Origin: VXYK01 sp047516945
GTDB taxonomy: Bacteria; Actinomycetota; Acidimicrobiia; Acidimicrobiales; Aldehydirespiratoraceae
Direction: 5' to 3'
Assembly (NCBI GenBank): GCA_047516945.1
Contig: JAKZTU010000093.1
Span: 1-64,000 of the forward strand
DNA: 64,000 bases
The notes beneath the pieces are model-generated. The model was not told the DNA's origin, ran no database searches, and worked only from the letters and a program-made list of their open reading frames with translations. Shown in pieces: positions 43,377 through 52,091 of this stretch (position 1 is its first letter; each line of letters opens with the position of its first letter). The translations under genes and the position numbers were made by a program.

Positions 43377-44537
43377 TCACGTGATGGTCCGCCCTGATCG
43401 TTGTTCCAACACAACTACGTCATTGTCGAAGGCCAGCGAGGCATCGCCTTCGACAAGGCGACGAATGTGGTCACCGACGAGTTGTGCCCGCCAACCTTGG
43501 GCGAGACGAGGGCTGTCATCTCCGCGCAGGAACGCCTCCACATCGGCGCGCGTCGCCAAGAGCGCGGGATCGAGTTCGTTACCCCTGGCCACTTGGGCTA
43601 TCCACGCGGTGGCGAGCGTGACCGCTGGACGATAATCCCTGGTATCAGTATTGCGTTTCGGGTTCTTGGGTGGGCGCCAGCCCGACTCGAGTCCTTCCTT
43701 CACGATCTGTAGAACCTCAAGGCCTTGCTGCCCCTTGACCATTCCACGGTCAATACCCCGGATCTTGCTCAGGGCTTTCGGGCTGGTGGGCTTCGCCTGG
43801 GCGATGGAAGCGACCGCCAAGTCGGATAGCACGAATCGAACCGGCTGATTGATTTCAGCAGCACGACGCTCTCGCCAGGCGGCGATGGCGCGAACCACCG
43901 CTAAGGCCCGGCCCTTCAGATGGCGGGCCTCTTTGATTCTGTTCCACGCTTCGTCGGGATCACGAGGGCCTCGATTGCGGCACCGCATGACCTCAAACTC
44001 TGCTTCGGCCCACGAAATCCGATCGCGAGCCTTCAATTTTGATGTCAGGCGATCGTGTATTTCCAGCAAACGAGCCACGTCGGAGGCCGCATAGTCGAGT
44101 TGAGCGGTACCGAGTGGGCGTTCAAGCCAGTCCGTGAAGCGGCTTCCTTTGGCTAGAGGAACACCCAACTCGCGTTCGTGTAGGTACGCCAGCGACGGTG
44201 TTGAAAGACCGAGAAATCCTGCAGCAATCTGCGTATCGAACAAGCGCATAGGAATAGCGCCGCACGCTTGTTCCAAAACTTCGAGGTCTTGTGTGGCAGC
44301 GTGGATCACTGCCAGAGCATCGCTGTCCATTAGCGCTTTCAAGGGCTTCAGATCGATCGCCAGTGGATCAATCAGGACAATTTGGTCGTCCCAGGCGATC
44401 TGCACCAAAGCCACCGTTGGCCAATAGCTGTGTTCCCGGTGAAACTCGGTGTCAAGTGCGTAGCGATCTATTTGGCACAAGGTGTCGACGGTGGCGCATA
44501 GGTCGTCCTCACGGTCGATAATCCGATAATCGGGCAT
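43377..44537 (-). CDS. rnd: Ribonuclease D (DEDD exonuclease with HRDC domain)
   Basis: ATG 44537 gives MPDYRIIDREDDLCATVDTL; the frame extends upstream but overlaps the divergent gene. The 386-residue protein has the DEDDy exonuclease motifs: YALDTEFHRE (Asp and Glu), VIHAATQDLEVLE (Asp) and LDYAASDVARLLE (Tyr, Asp). An HRDC domain follows from about residue 200 (RALAVVRAIAAWRERRAAEI). It trims 3-prime ends of structured RNA precursors such as tRNA. Confidence 0.93.
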   Translation of the reverse strand: MPDYRIIDREDDLCATVDTLCQIDRYALDTEFHREHSYWPTVALVQIAWDDQIVLIDPLAIDLKPLKALMDSDALAVIHAATQDLEVLEQACGAIPMRLFDTQIAAGFLGLSTPSLAYLHERELGVPLAKGSRFTDWLERPLGTAQLDYAASDVARLLEIHDRLTSKLKARDRISWAEAEFEVMRCRNRGPRDPDEAWNRIKEARHLKGRALAVVRAIAAWRERRAAEINQPVRFVLSDLAVASIAQAKPTSPKALSKIRGIDRGMVKGQQGLEVLQIVKEGLESGWRPPKNPKRNTDTRDYRPAVTLATAWIAQVARGNELDPALLATRADVEAFLRGDDSPRLAQGWRAQLVGDHIRRLVEGDASLAFDNDVVVLEQRSGRTIT

Positions 44538-44581
44538 GTGGCATGCTAACCAACAGACAAGCAGAGATAGAGTCACCCACC

Positions 44582-45538
44582 GTGACGGACCAAGCGACCC
44601 CTCCCCCGAACTGGTACACCGATCCGGCCGACGAGTCGCAATACCGCTATTGGGACGGTTCGGTTTGGACTGAGCACCGTGCCCCTCGCCTCGTCGAGGA
44701 GGAGCGCAAAACGCTGCGCGGTCCGATTCGACTGTTTGGCGACTCGTTCTCATTGTTGCGCCGCCAGTGGCGCGGCTGTGCGGTCGCCGCGTTGGTGTTG
44801 ATCGCGGCGCAGTTTCTACTTATCGTGCTGTTTCGCTATAGCGCCGACCAAGTTCTGATGGGTGAGTTCGACGAGGCTTGGTCCAGGTTTTCCGATCCCG
44901 CCACGACGCCTGAAGATGAAGCATATTTTGAGTCGCTGGAGTCTGATTTCTCGGTATCGAACTTTGTCGCAGCAGCTACCGGCCTGTTGGTGTTTTGGGT
45001 GGCGAGCAACTTGTTGACGGCGACCGCCGCTCGACTGACGCTCCGGGACCTGCGAGGCGACACCATCACCGTGTCGAAGGTGTCGCGCCAAGCATGGCGG
45101 CGGATCCCCCGGCTCATCGGGCTAGACCTTCAGGTGCTGGTGTTGGCAGTGCTGCTCGCGGCGATCATCGTACTGGTTGCTGTGACCGTGCCACTGCTGC
45201 TTATCTTGGTGATCCCAGCGGGTCTGTTTGCGTTGTTCCTGTCGAATCCCATTGTCTCGTTGGCGTATGTCGTTGCTTCGGTAGGCCCGGCCAAATCGTC
45301 GCTGAGCTACGCCTTCCGTCTTGTGCGCGGGCATTTCTGGGGGACGCTTGGACGGATACTGCTGGTCACTGTGGTCGTCATGGGCGTCTTCTTGGTGGTT
45401 TCTGCGGTGACATCGCAGTTCGGGTTGTTCTGGGCGCTGCAAGAGTTGATCAATGCGGTGATTTCGGCAGTGCCGGCGCTGCTGATTACCATCGCTTCAG
45501 CGATCCTCTACTTCGACTTGGGTGGCGAATCCGACTAG
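44582..45538 (+). CDS. DUF2510 multi-pass membrane protein
   Basis: GTG 44582 gives VTDQATPPPNWYTDPADESQ, immediately before the DUF2510 motif, which continues with YRYWDGSVWTEH; an upstream ATG at 44543 is less likely because it falls in the rnd promoter. The 318-residue protein then has about five or six transmembrane helices (including CAVAALVLIAAQFLLIVLF and IIVLVAVTVPLLLILVIPAG). DUF2510 is common at the start of actinobacterial membrane proteins. The function is unknown. Confidence 0.82.
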   Translation: MTDQATPPPNWYTDPADESQYRYWDGSVWTEHRAPRLVEEERKTLRGPIRLFGDSFSLLRRQWRGCAVAALVLIAAQFLLIVLFRYSADQVLMGEFDEAWSRFSDPATTPEDEAYFESLESDFSVSNFVAAATGLLVFWVASNLLTATAARLTLRDLRGDTITVSKVSRQAWRRIPRLIGLDLQVLVLAVLLAAIIVLVAVTVPLLLILVIPAGLFALFLSNPIVSLAYVVASVGPAKSSLSYAFRLVRGHFWGTLGRILLVTVVVMGVFLVVSAVTSQFGLFWALQELINAVISAVPALLITIASAILYFDLGGESD

Positions 45539-45556
45539 GGGCTGAGACCATCGGAG

Positions 45557-46150
45557 TCAACCGGAGCGTTCTGGGAGGTCGCGGGGATAATCGGCATCGT
45601 GGAACCACCTTGGATCTCCGTCGGCAAACCAGGAGATCTGCAGTTCTTCAACGGCTCGTTTCGGTGCTCTCTCACCGTTGGCAAATGAGCGTTCGAGTGC
45701 GCTGAGGGAGTTTCGTCGCCAGACTGCATGCAGCCATTCGGCCTGCCCCCCCAGAAGCGGTACCGACACACCGGCTTCGCCGAGAGCATGGCGCACGGCA
45801 GTAATTGCGACCGCTGAGGGTCGAGTCAAATCACACGACAGCACAGCCACGGTTTCAGCCGAAGTGCTGCGCAGCGCCGTAATGATTCCACCCAGCGGAC
45901 CTTGGGAGGGCCACTCGTCTTCAACGTAGAGCAGGCCCAGGTCATTGACTCTTTGAGCGTCGCCGCCGACTACTACAACCGAGGCAGCACCGGCGTCATA
46001 CAGCGCTGCGGTCGCTCTCTGCAGCAGTGTCAGGTTGTCGACCTCTACGAACGCCTTGTCTGTACCCATCCGCCGACTAGCGCCGCCGGCGAGCACGGCG
46101 CCCTCAAAGTCGGCAGAGCCCTCGCTTGGGGTCACCTCGGCGGTGGCCAC
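45557..46150 (-). CDS. mobA: Molybdenum cofactor guanylyltransferase MobA-like protein
   Basis: The 197-residue protein has the nucleotidyltransferase signature GAVLAGGASRRMGTDKAFVE, then PSQGPLGGIITAL and the metal-binding VLSCDLTRPS. It attaches GMP to molybdopterin to form the guanine dinucleotide cofactor. No other molybdenum genes are present. The start overlaps the end of the DUF3151 gene by 19 bases, so both are read together. Confidence 0.85.
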   Translation of the reverse strand: MATAEVTPSEGSADFEGAVLAGGASRRMGTDKAFVEVDNLTLLQRATAALYDAGAASVVVVGGDAQRVNDLGLLYVEDEWPSQGPLGGIITALRSTSAETVAVLSCDLTRPSAVAITAVRHALGEAGVSVPLLGGQAEWLHAVWRRNSLSALERSFANGERAPKRAVEELQISWFADGDPRWFHDADYPRDLPERSG

Positions 46151-46554
46151 TCGGGGTCGAGTTGTCGCAGAAAAAGAGCACAGCGCTCGTCTTCATCAGT
46201 CTCACCAATGAGTGCCGCGCAAGCTTGCAGACCGGCTAAGGAGCGTAGAAAACCACGGTTGGTCTCGTGCCGCCAAAGTACGTAACCGCTCCCCCGCCAG
46301 CCATTGGCTCTCAGACGATCCAGACCGCGGTGGTAGCCGGTGCGGTAAGCCGCATATGCCAACGCTGGGTCGTCGAGCGCGTCGCCCAGAGACGCCCAAG
46401 CAGCAAGTACTCGTGGCCAGCGAGCGCAAACGCGTGCAATCGCGGCGACCGGATCGTCCTCAGTCTGTGCGGACGCCAAGGCTTCGAGTGCGTCGGAGGG
46501 TTCGGGATCCAAAACCGTCTGAGACGGGCCGGAGGACAGTTGAACATCGCTCAT
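46132..46554 (-). CDS. DUF3151 family protein
   Basis: The 140-residue protein matches the actinobacterial DUF3151 plan: short acidic start, helical repeats (RWPRVLAAWASLGDALDDPA), and the hallmark AYRTGYHRGLDRLRANGWRG followed by NRGFLRSLAGLQACAALIGE. It is cytosolic with no known role. It overlaps mobA at its 3-prime end, and the IS607 element lies just upstream of its start. Confidence 0.88.
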   Translation of the reverse strand: MSDVQLSSGPSQTVLDPEPSDALEALASAQTEDDPVAAIARVCARWPRVLAAWASLGDALDDPALAYAAYRTGYHRGLDRLRANGWRGSGYVLWRHETNRGFLRSLAGLQACAALIGETDEDERCALFLRQLDPEWPPPR

Positions 46555-46582
46555 AGGCCAAGCCTACCGATCTGTGGTGGGG

Positions 46583-46611
46583 TTTCAGCAGTTGCACAGG
46601 GTGTGTAGGAT
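46583..46611 (+). promoter_or_regulatory. Possible promoter of the IS607 element
   Basis: TTTCAG (46583-46588) and TAGGAT (46606-46611) are spaced 17 bases apart and lie 12 bases before the tnpA ATG. This would give an almost leaderless transcript. Confidence 0.35.
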
Positions 46612-46623
46612 AGTACCCATCTT

Positions 46624-47196
46624 ATGAATCTTCGTGAGTGGGCTGATGCTCAGGGTTTGCATTATCGGACGGCGTTGAAGTGGTATCATGACGGGTTGAT
46701 GCCTGTGGAGTGTTGGCGGGTTGGGAAGTTGATCATGGTCGGCCCGAAATTGCCTGACACTCGTGTGGGTGGTGTCGTGGCTGTTTATGCGAGGGTGAGT
46801 TCGTCTGGACAATCTGAGGATTTGGACCGTCAGATAGCGCGTGTGTGTTCATGGGCGACTGAACAGGGTTTTGAGGTTGGTCGTGTGGTGTTGGAGGTTG
46901 GGTCTGGTTTGAATCAGAAACGCCGTAAGTTGATGCGGTTGTTGTCGGACCCTGAGGTCGCGACGATTATTGTGGAGCACCGTCATCGTTTGACTCGGTT
47001 CGGGTTTGAAGTGACCGAAGCAGCGTTGTTGGCGTCGGGACGCAGAATCTTGGTTGTTGACGACGGTGAGGTCGACGACGATTTGGTGCGTGACGTGACT
47101 GATGTGTTGACGTCGATGTGCGCCCGTTTGTACGGGAAACGTTCAGCGAAGATCCGTGCGACCAAAGCGATGGAGGCTGCTAGTGCCGAAATATAG
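46624..47196 (+). CDS. tnpA: IS607-family serine recombinase TnpA
   Basis: The 190-residue protein begins with a MerR-like HTH (NLREWADAQGLHYRTALKWY, GKLIMVG) and continues with a small serine recombinase domain: VAVYARVSSSGQSEDLDRQI with the catalytic Ser, and IIVEHRHRLTRFGFEV with arginines. The N-terminal DNA-binding order is typical of IS607, opposite to other serine recombinases. The protein looks complete. The 3-prime end overlaps tnpB by 14 bases. Confidence 0.95.
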   Translation: MNLREWADAQGLHYRTALKWYHDGLMPVECWRVGKLIMVGPKLPDTRVGGVVAVYARVSSSGQSEDLDRQIARVCSWATEQGFEVGRVVLEVGSGLNQKRRKLMRLLSDPEVATIIVEHRHRLTRFGFEVTEAALLASGRRILVVDDGEVDDDLVRDVTDVLTSMCARLYGKRSAKIRATKAMEAASAEI

Positions 47197-48571
47197 GCCT
47201 GCTGTGGGTCGACGCTTGCAGAGTTTCAAGTTCGCGTTGAAACCGACAGTTGAGCAGCAACAGAAAATCAACGTGTGTTTCGGTGCTCGCCGGTTCGTTC
47301 ACAACTGGGCTGTGGCTCAGATCAAAGCACAGTTGTTTGTTTGGCGGTTTGTTCGTGTTTCGATGCCTGCACCGTCGTTTCGTGGTTTGCGTGCAACATG
47401 GAACCAGCAGAAACATTCGGTTGCTGTGAACACGGAAACTGGTGAGGCGTGGTGGACGCAAATATCGAAAGAAGTGTTCAACGACGGTATCCAGTCAGCG
47501 GTTGATTCGTATTGGCGGTGGCAGAAATCGCGGGCAGGGACCCTCGCCGGTCGGCGTGTCGGTTTCCCGAGATACCACAAACGCGGTAAACGCCGAGACT
47601 CGTTCACGATCACCCGCGCCGACCCTGACCAGCAGTTACTAGGCCGCGGGTTCGTGCATATTCCGAGGATCGGCAAGGTCAAAACCTGCGAATCGACCCG
47701 CAAACTGGCTCGTTTGATCGAGCAAGGGCGCGGCGAAGCATTAGCGGTAACCGTCAGCCGTCAGGGAGGACGCATCTATGTCAGTGTGCGTGCCTGTGTG
47801 CAACGACCACAACAGCCACAACAGCATCCTGTGCCGTCGCGTGTTGGGGTTGATGTCGGGGAACGGGTGCTCGCTGTTGTCGCTAACTCCGACGGTAAAA
47901 TCCTCGAACGTGTCGAAAACCCGAAACCGCTCACCAAATCGCTCGCCGAGCAGCGGCGCTTGAATCGTAAACTCGAACGTCAAAAGAAAGGCTCCAACGG
48001 CTGGAACCAAACCAAACAGGAGATAAACAAGCTTCATCACCGCATAGCGTGTGTCCGACGCGACGCAGTTCACAAACTCACTACACGGCTCGCTAAAAGC
48101 CACAGCGAAATCGTGCGTGAAGATCTGAACGTCGCTGGGATGCGCAAAGGCGGAGCTAAACACCTACGAGACGCACCCCTAGGCGAAATCGGCCGTCAAA
48201 TCGACTACAAAGCCAAATGGTACGGCTCGAAAGTGATACTCGCCGACAGGTACTTCCCGTCGTCGAAAACATGCTCAGAGTGCGGTGAGATAGGTAACCC
48301 AGGCAGCAAACAGAAATGGCGTTGCGAACACTGCGATGTTGTTCACGACCGCGACAACAACGCCGCGATCAACCTCGCCTGTTACCAACCAACAGAAAAA
48401 GAAGTAGTAGTAAACGAAGATGTAATCAACCGGAGAGTTGCCCCGGTGCAGGCCCCCACCGTGAGAAGTGGGGGGACCAGTCCAACTGGTCGAAACGGCG
48501 TACCAAAGACCGGCCCTGCGTCGGCAGTCGTACCGCCCTGTAAACACAACACCTCGAAAGAGGCAGCGTGA
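47183..48571 (+). CDS. tnpB: TnpB RNA-guided nuclease of an IS607 element
   Basis: GTG 47183 gives VPKYRPAVGRRLQSFKFALK. The 462-residue protein has an intact RuvC active site: Asp224 (VGVDVGERVLAVV), Glu313 (IVREDLNVAGM) and Asp391 in HDRDNNAAINLA. A four-Cys zinc finger (CSECGEIGNPG, WRCEHCDVV) lies before the last Asp. TnpB proteins cut DNA under guidance of an omega RNA from the element right end, aiding element retention. All key residues are present, so it could be active. Confidence 0.95.
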   Translation: MPKYRPAVGRRLQSFKFALKPTVEQQQKINVCFGARRFVHNWAVAQIKAQLFVWRFVRVSMPAPSFRGLRATWNQQKHSVAVNTETGEAWWTQISKEVFNDGIQSAVDSYWRWQKSRAGTLAGRRVGFPRYHKRGKRRDSFTITRADPDQQLLGRGFVHIPRIGKVKTCESTRKLARLIEQGRGEALAVTVSRQGGRIYVSVRACVQRPQQPQQHPVPSRVGVDVGERVLAVVANSDGKILERVENPKPLTKSLAEQRRLNRKLERQKKGSNGWNQTKQEINKLHHRIACVRRDAVHKLTTRLAKSHSEIVREDLNVAGMRKGGAKHLRDAPLGEIGRQIDYKAKWYGSKVILADRYFPSSKTCSECGEIGNPGSKQKWRCEHCDVVHDRDNNAAINLACYQPTEKEVVVNEDVINRRVAPVQAPTVRSGGTSPTGRNGVPKTGPASAVVPPCKHNTSKEAA

Positions 48572-48630
48572 CTCCGCAAGGAGGCGTTAACGCGCAGCAA
48601 ACCGCGTTAACAAGCAACGGTCTAGATTGC
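48430..48630 (+). ncRNA. Probable omega RNA (reRNA) at the IS607 right end
   Basis: Two strong adjacent hairpins lie within the end of tnpB: CCCCCAC/GTGGGGG (48453-48459 with 48468-48474, 8-base loop) and ACCAGT/ACTGGT (48476-48481 with 48485-48490, 3-base loop). Structured RNA overlapping the tnpB 3-prime end and reaching the element edge is the known plan of TnpB guide RNAs. Both boundaries are estimates. Confidence 0.55.
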
Positions 48631-48655
48631 TGTCGGCGGTAGCTAGCATGGCGGA

Positions 48656-48988
48656 ATGTCGGCTGCTGCTCTTCCAGGTTGGCTCGACCCTGAGTTGTTG
48701 CAGTGGATCCTTGTCGTGGCGCTGGCGGTCGTTGCGTACTTGCTTTTCGTTGTGCTGCGCTTCGTGCGTCGCTTGGTAGCCAAGCTCGTGTTGTTGATTG
48801 CTCTTGTTGGTTTGGGCGTGTCGCTTTGGGCCCAGCGCGCAGACCTACAGGACTGTGCTCTCACCTGCGAGTGCAGTCTTTATGGTCAAGAAGTGGTAAT
48901 TCCCTTCGAGGAACTGCCAGAAGATCTTCGAACTCTCGACGCGAACGGCGAGGCACTTTGCCAAAGAGGTTCGTCGATTCTTACCTGA
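48656..48988 (+). CDS. Small membrane-anchored protein with C-terminal Cys cluster
   Basis: The 110-residue protein has one or two hydrophobic segments (WILVVALAVVAYLLFVVLRF and LVLLIALVGLGVSLWA), then a short outside part with three clustered Cys (DCALTCECSLYGQEV) and a conserved-looking IPFEELPEDL. No family is recognised. It lies directly after the IS607 element and converges with pyk. Confidence 0.65.
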   Translation: MSAAALPGWLDPELLQWILVVALAVVAYLLFVVLRFVRRLVAKLVLLIALVGLGVSLWAQRADLQDCALTCECSLYGQEVVIPFEELPEDLRTLDANGEALCQRGSSILT

Positions 48989-49004
48989 CGATCGGCCAGG
49001 CGCC

Positions 49005-50435
49005 CTAGGGAACCCGTTCAATACGCAGGACGTTTGTGGAGCGGCTACGGCTGTCTGAGCCGGCCAGCACGCTAACCAGCTCACCGGCTCTAATGTGGCC
49101 GGCGTCTTTGGCCAGGCGGATCGCTTCTCGAACCATTTCCTCGTTGCTGCCGCCTTTGGAGATACGCATCGGGATCGTGCCCCAACTCAAAGTCAGCTGT
49201 TGCACCGTGGATTCGTTGATAGAGAACCCGAGAATCGTAGCTTCGGGCCTGAATCTGGCCATTGAACGGACCGTGAAGCCCGATCCTGAGATGCATATGA
49301 CGCGATCGATCTCAAGTTCCTGAGTCGCCCGCCAAGCAGCCATGGTCATGGCGTCGGTCACCGACGCCGTTCCCCCAGAGTTATCGGTCATACGCAGTTC
49401 CGCGAGTTGTTTAGCCCAACTCTCGTAGTCCATTGCCTCGTCGGCTCGAGTGGCGATCCGGCTCATCGTGCGGATGACGTTGACTGGGTCTGAACCGATC
49501 GCGGTTTCGCCTGAAAGCATGACCGCTGATGAACCGTCAAAGACGGCGTTGGCGACATCGCTCGCCTCTGCCCTAGTTGGCGCAGGACTGGTGAGCATCG
49601 ATTCCAGCATTTGCGTGGCAGTGATCACAGGACGGCCACCAGCAATGCAGTCCTTGATGATCTCTTTTTGTAAATGTGGTAGATCCTCAAGGCTGCACTC
49701 GTTGCCAAGGTCTCCTCTCGCCACCATTATCGCTCCGGCTGCTTCAATGATCCCTGGCAGGTTGTCGACGGCGGCCCGTGTCTCGATTTTGGCGATCACA
49801 AGTGGACCCCGTGGGTGGGGTTCGGTCCCGACTCGTCTGATGTCGTGAGCCGAGCGGACGAAACTGACCGCCACCATGTCGACGCCTAACTCCACGAATG
49901 CGTCGAGCGCAACGAAGTCACTCGGTGTGGGGGTTGCCATGCGGAGCCGTTGCGAGGGGAGATGTACGCCCGGTCGGCCCTTCAATTGCCCTCCGTGAAT
50001 GGCGGTGACAAGGAGCTTTTCGCTCGATATGTCTGTGATCTTGAGTACTGCGCCACCGTCGCCGATGGTTAGTTGGTCGCCTACTTCCAAGTCGTGGAGA
50101 AGACCCTCGTAGTCGACCTCAATCACCGATTCGTTCGACGCGTCTTGTCCAACTCGAAGTTCCAAGGTGCTACCGGTGGCGATATCGGTGCCGTGTTCAC
50201 TGAAGCTCGCGGCTCGCACCTTTGGGCCTGGAAGGTCAACCAGGATGCCGACCCGGACTCCTTCGTCTTCGGCGACCGCTCGGATGCGACGATATCGCTC
50301 TATCCCTTCGTCAACAGTTCCGTGCGCTAGTCCGACTCGGGCAACGTTCATTCCTGCGCGAATCATTTCCCGCAGAGTTGTTTCGTCCTCTGAGGCCGGA
50401 CCGATCGTGGCCACGATTTTTGTACGTCGTTGCAT
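49005..50435 (-). CDS. pyk: Pyruvate kinase
   Basis: The 476-residue protein starts RRTKIVATIGPASEDETTLR and has the substrate and metal segments GMNVARVGLAHGT, VIAKIETRAAVDNL (catalytic Lys, metal Glu) and IMVARGDLGNE, plus ITATQMLESMLTSPAPTRAE. It makes pyruvate and ATP from phosphoenolpyruvate and ADP. One difference from common enzymes is MNVARVGLAHGT where MNVARxNFSHG is usual: the Asn and Ser of that metal-site loop are replaced. The length is normal. Confidence 0.93.
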   Translation of the reverse strand: MQRRTKIVATIGPASEDETTLREMIRAGMNVARVGLAHGTVDEGIERYRRIRAVAEDEGVRVGILVDLPGPKVRAASFSEHGTDIATGSTLELRVGQDASNESVIEVDYEGLLHDLEVGDQLTIGDGGAVLKITDISSEKLLVTAIHGGQLKGRPGVHLPSQRLRMATPTPSDFVALDAFVELGVDMVAVSFVRSAHDIRRVGTEPHPRGPLVIAKIETRAAVDNLPGIIEAAGAIMVARGDLGNECSLEDLPHLQKEIIKDCIAGGRPVITATQMLESMLTSPAPTRAEASDVANAVFDGSSAVMLSGETAIGSDPVNVIRTMSRIATRADEAMDYESWAKQLAELRMTDNSGGTASVTDAMTMAAWRATQELEIDRVICISGSGFTVRSMARFRPEATILGFSINESTVQQLTLSWGTIPMRISKGGSNEEMVREAIRLAKDAGHIRAGELVSVLAGSDSRSRSTNVLRIERVP

Positions 50436-50542
50436 CCCCGAAGGCTACCTAGGTTGACGCTTCTGTGGTGCGATGTCGATGGATCCTGGCAGCGGCTATT
50501 GTCATTTTGGCGCGGTCACAACGGGAACGCATGCGTCGAGTC

Positions 50543-51445
50543 CTACTCAGTCGAAGACTCTCCCGGTGTTGTGTCGTCCTGCAGCAAGCCACCGAGTCCA
50601 TCATTTTGAGGTTCCGTTCCTGGGAGATCATTGGTTTCTTGTGTTACGCTTACTGCGCCGCGGACATCGGCCAACAGAAGTGAATTTACAGGTTCCGAGT
50701 TTTCGACTTCAGTAACTCTGGTTGTGTTCAATGGCTTGTCTACGCCAACTCCGAGCAGTCCGTTATCCATGACTTGAACTACGCTTCCGGGCGTATTGAA
50801 GTAATAGAAATCAGATCTATAGAATGGGCTGGATGGATCGACTTCTTGTAAAGCAAATACGAGATATGTCGGGCCGTCAGGTAGATGTCTTTGCTCTATG
50901 CCCGACCGTATAACTTCTACCGGGGAATCTGAAATACGCACCATTGGTGCGCCTTGTTCGTCTGTGATCATTGCAAACGTCAATATAGTGATCTCTTGCG
51001 TGTTCGCAGGCAATTCACCAGCTATAACTTCGTCAACTGTGAAAACGATGCCGTCGTACACATCTATTTGGAGCCCGATACTCGCAGTTTCGGGCAGGGG
51101 CACGGTAAGTGCAGATTCGATATAGTTCGTGATTCTGCCCGTGAAGATGATATCAGACGCGCGCGCCAAGGACTCTAGATCCTGATGATAGATGTAGAAC
51201 GCATTGTAGCCACCATCTGGAATGCTCTCATCGTATGTAGCAAGTCCCGTTGTTCCTAGCGCTACTGGTTCCGTGGCCGCCGTTGTATCTTCGAATTCGG
51301 CGTTCTCGGATGTGTCAAGAATATAAACTGTTTGTGAATCGTGTTCAATAGTCTGCGGTTCATTCACAGAATCAGATGACAACGAACAAGAAATGCCCAC
51401 AGTCATTGTCATTACTAGTGTCATGCTAGTTATTAGCAAACGCAT
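50543..51445 (-). CDS. Secreted or lipoprotein-like protein in the low-GC island
   Basis: The 300-residue protein has an N-terminal signal sequence (LITSMTLVMTMTVGISC) ending in a Cys that could be lipidated, although the -3 residue is Gly, so the lipobox is weak. The rest is acidic, with a probable beta-rich core (LARASDIIFTGRITNYIESA, FTVDEVIAGELP) and a disordered Asp/Glu/Thr end. No family is recognised. Codon use is AT-richer than in neighbouring genes. It lies 55 bases downstream of the metzincin gene on the same strand. Confidence 0.68.
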   Translation of the reverse strand: MRLLITSMTLVMTMTVGISCSLSSDSVNEPQTIEHDSQTVYILDTSENAEFEDTTAATEPVALGTTGLATYDESIPDGGYNAFYIYHQDLESLARASDIIFTGRITNYIESALTVPLPETASIGLQIDVYDGIVFTVDEVIAGELPANTQEITILTFAMITDEQGAPMVRISDSPVEVIRSGIEQRHLPDGPTYLVFALQEVDPSSPFYRSDFYYFNTPGSVVQVMDNGLLGVGVDKPLNTTRVTEVENSEPVNSLLLADVRGAVSVTQETNDLPGTEPQNDGLGGLLQDDTTPGESSTE

Positions 51446-51500
51446 AATACTCCTCCATGGTAAGGGCTACCGGAAATCATCGTATAAGAACCCGAGGATT

Positions 51501-52091
51501 CTAGTAGTGACCATTTATTAACCCGACTTCAATAGTATTGAACTGGTTATTTTCGCCGCCTGACATACAGCTGGTACCTGAAGTACCATGTCCGAAGCCG
51601 ATACTGTGACCTATTTCATGGCACACTAGATTATTCTGAAGCAAATCACTTAAATTATGGGTATCATCAGCGATAACAATTCTACCGGTTGAACACACAG
51701 AATCTGATAGCGGGGTAGCACAAGTATAGGTTCCAGCAGTGGCACCATGCAATGTCTGGACAAGCCAGTAAAAATCTGGGAATAGAGCAAAATCTGGTAC
51801 GCGAGCAAGGTTCATGTCAGTCGGATTGTAAACGTCTTGCCCGCCCGCACCATCGAATCGATGTTCCCATCGAAAGCGTTGTAATATATTATCTTCAAGG
51901 GTTCGATAACTGTGTTGGTTATTGTTTGCGTATCGTGTACCACCAACATTCACTCCGAACGGTGTGACACCGGGGTCAAGTTGGGCAACGGCTGACAACG
52001 GCGACAGTAACAACACGACCAACGCCAACAGGAGTGCACTTACTGTGCGCACGGCAGGTGGTTGCCTAAGCTTGGAGGGTATTTTATCCAC
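51501..52091 (-). CDS. Small secreted metzincin (matrixin-like) metalloprotease
   Basis: The 196-residue precursor has a clear signal peptide (VSALLLALVVLLLSPLSAVA followed by a Q-L cut region). The catalytic domain carries the complete metzincin motif HEIGHSIGFGH (three His, Glu, Gly) and a downstream Met-turn SCMSGG. It is a minimal zinc endopeptidase, exported and probably folded with one or more disulfides (CATPLSDSVCS). The GTG start follows an AGAAAGA ribosome site. Together with the next gene it forms a two-gene unit in an AT-richer island. Confidence 0.85.
   Translation of the reverse strand: MDKIPSKLRQPPAVRTVSALLLALVVLLLSPLSAVAQLDPGVTPFGVNVGGTRYANNNQHSYRTLEDNILQRFRWEHRFDGAGGQDVYNPTDMNLARVPDFALFPDFYWLVQTLHGATAGTYTCATPLSDSVCSTGRIVIADDTHNLSDLLQNNLVCHEIGHSIGFGHGTSGTSCMSGGENNQFNTIEVGLINGHY

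Larger units (their letters stand above)
46565..48640 (+). mobile_element. IS607-family insertion sequence (tnpA + tnpB), ends approximate
   Basis: The element holds a serine recombinase TnpA and a TnpB nuclease in overlapping reading frames, the IS607 arrangement. IS607 elements have no terminal inverted repeats or fixed target duplication, so the ends are estimated from the neighbouring genes: DUF3151 starts at 46554 and the next gene at 48656. A repeated gcgttaac (48584 and 48604), one copy within the palindrome gcgttaacgc, marks the probable right end. Confidence 0.85.
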
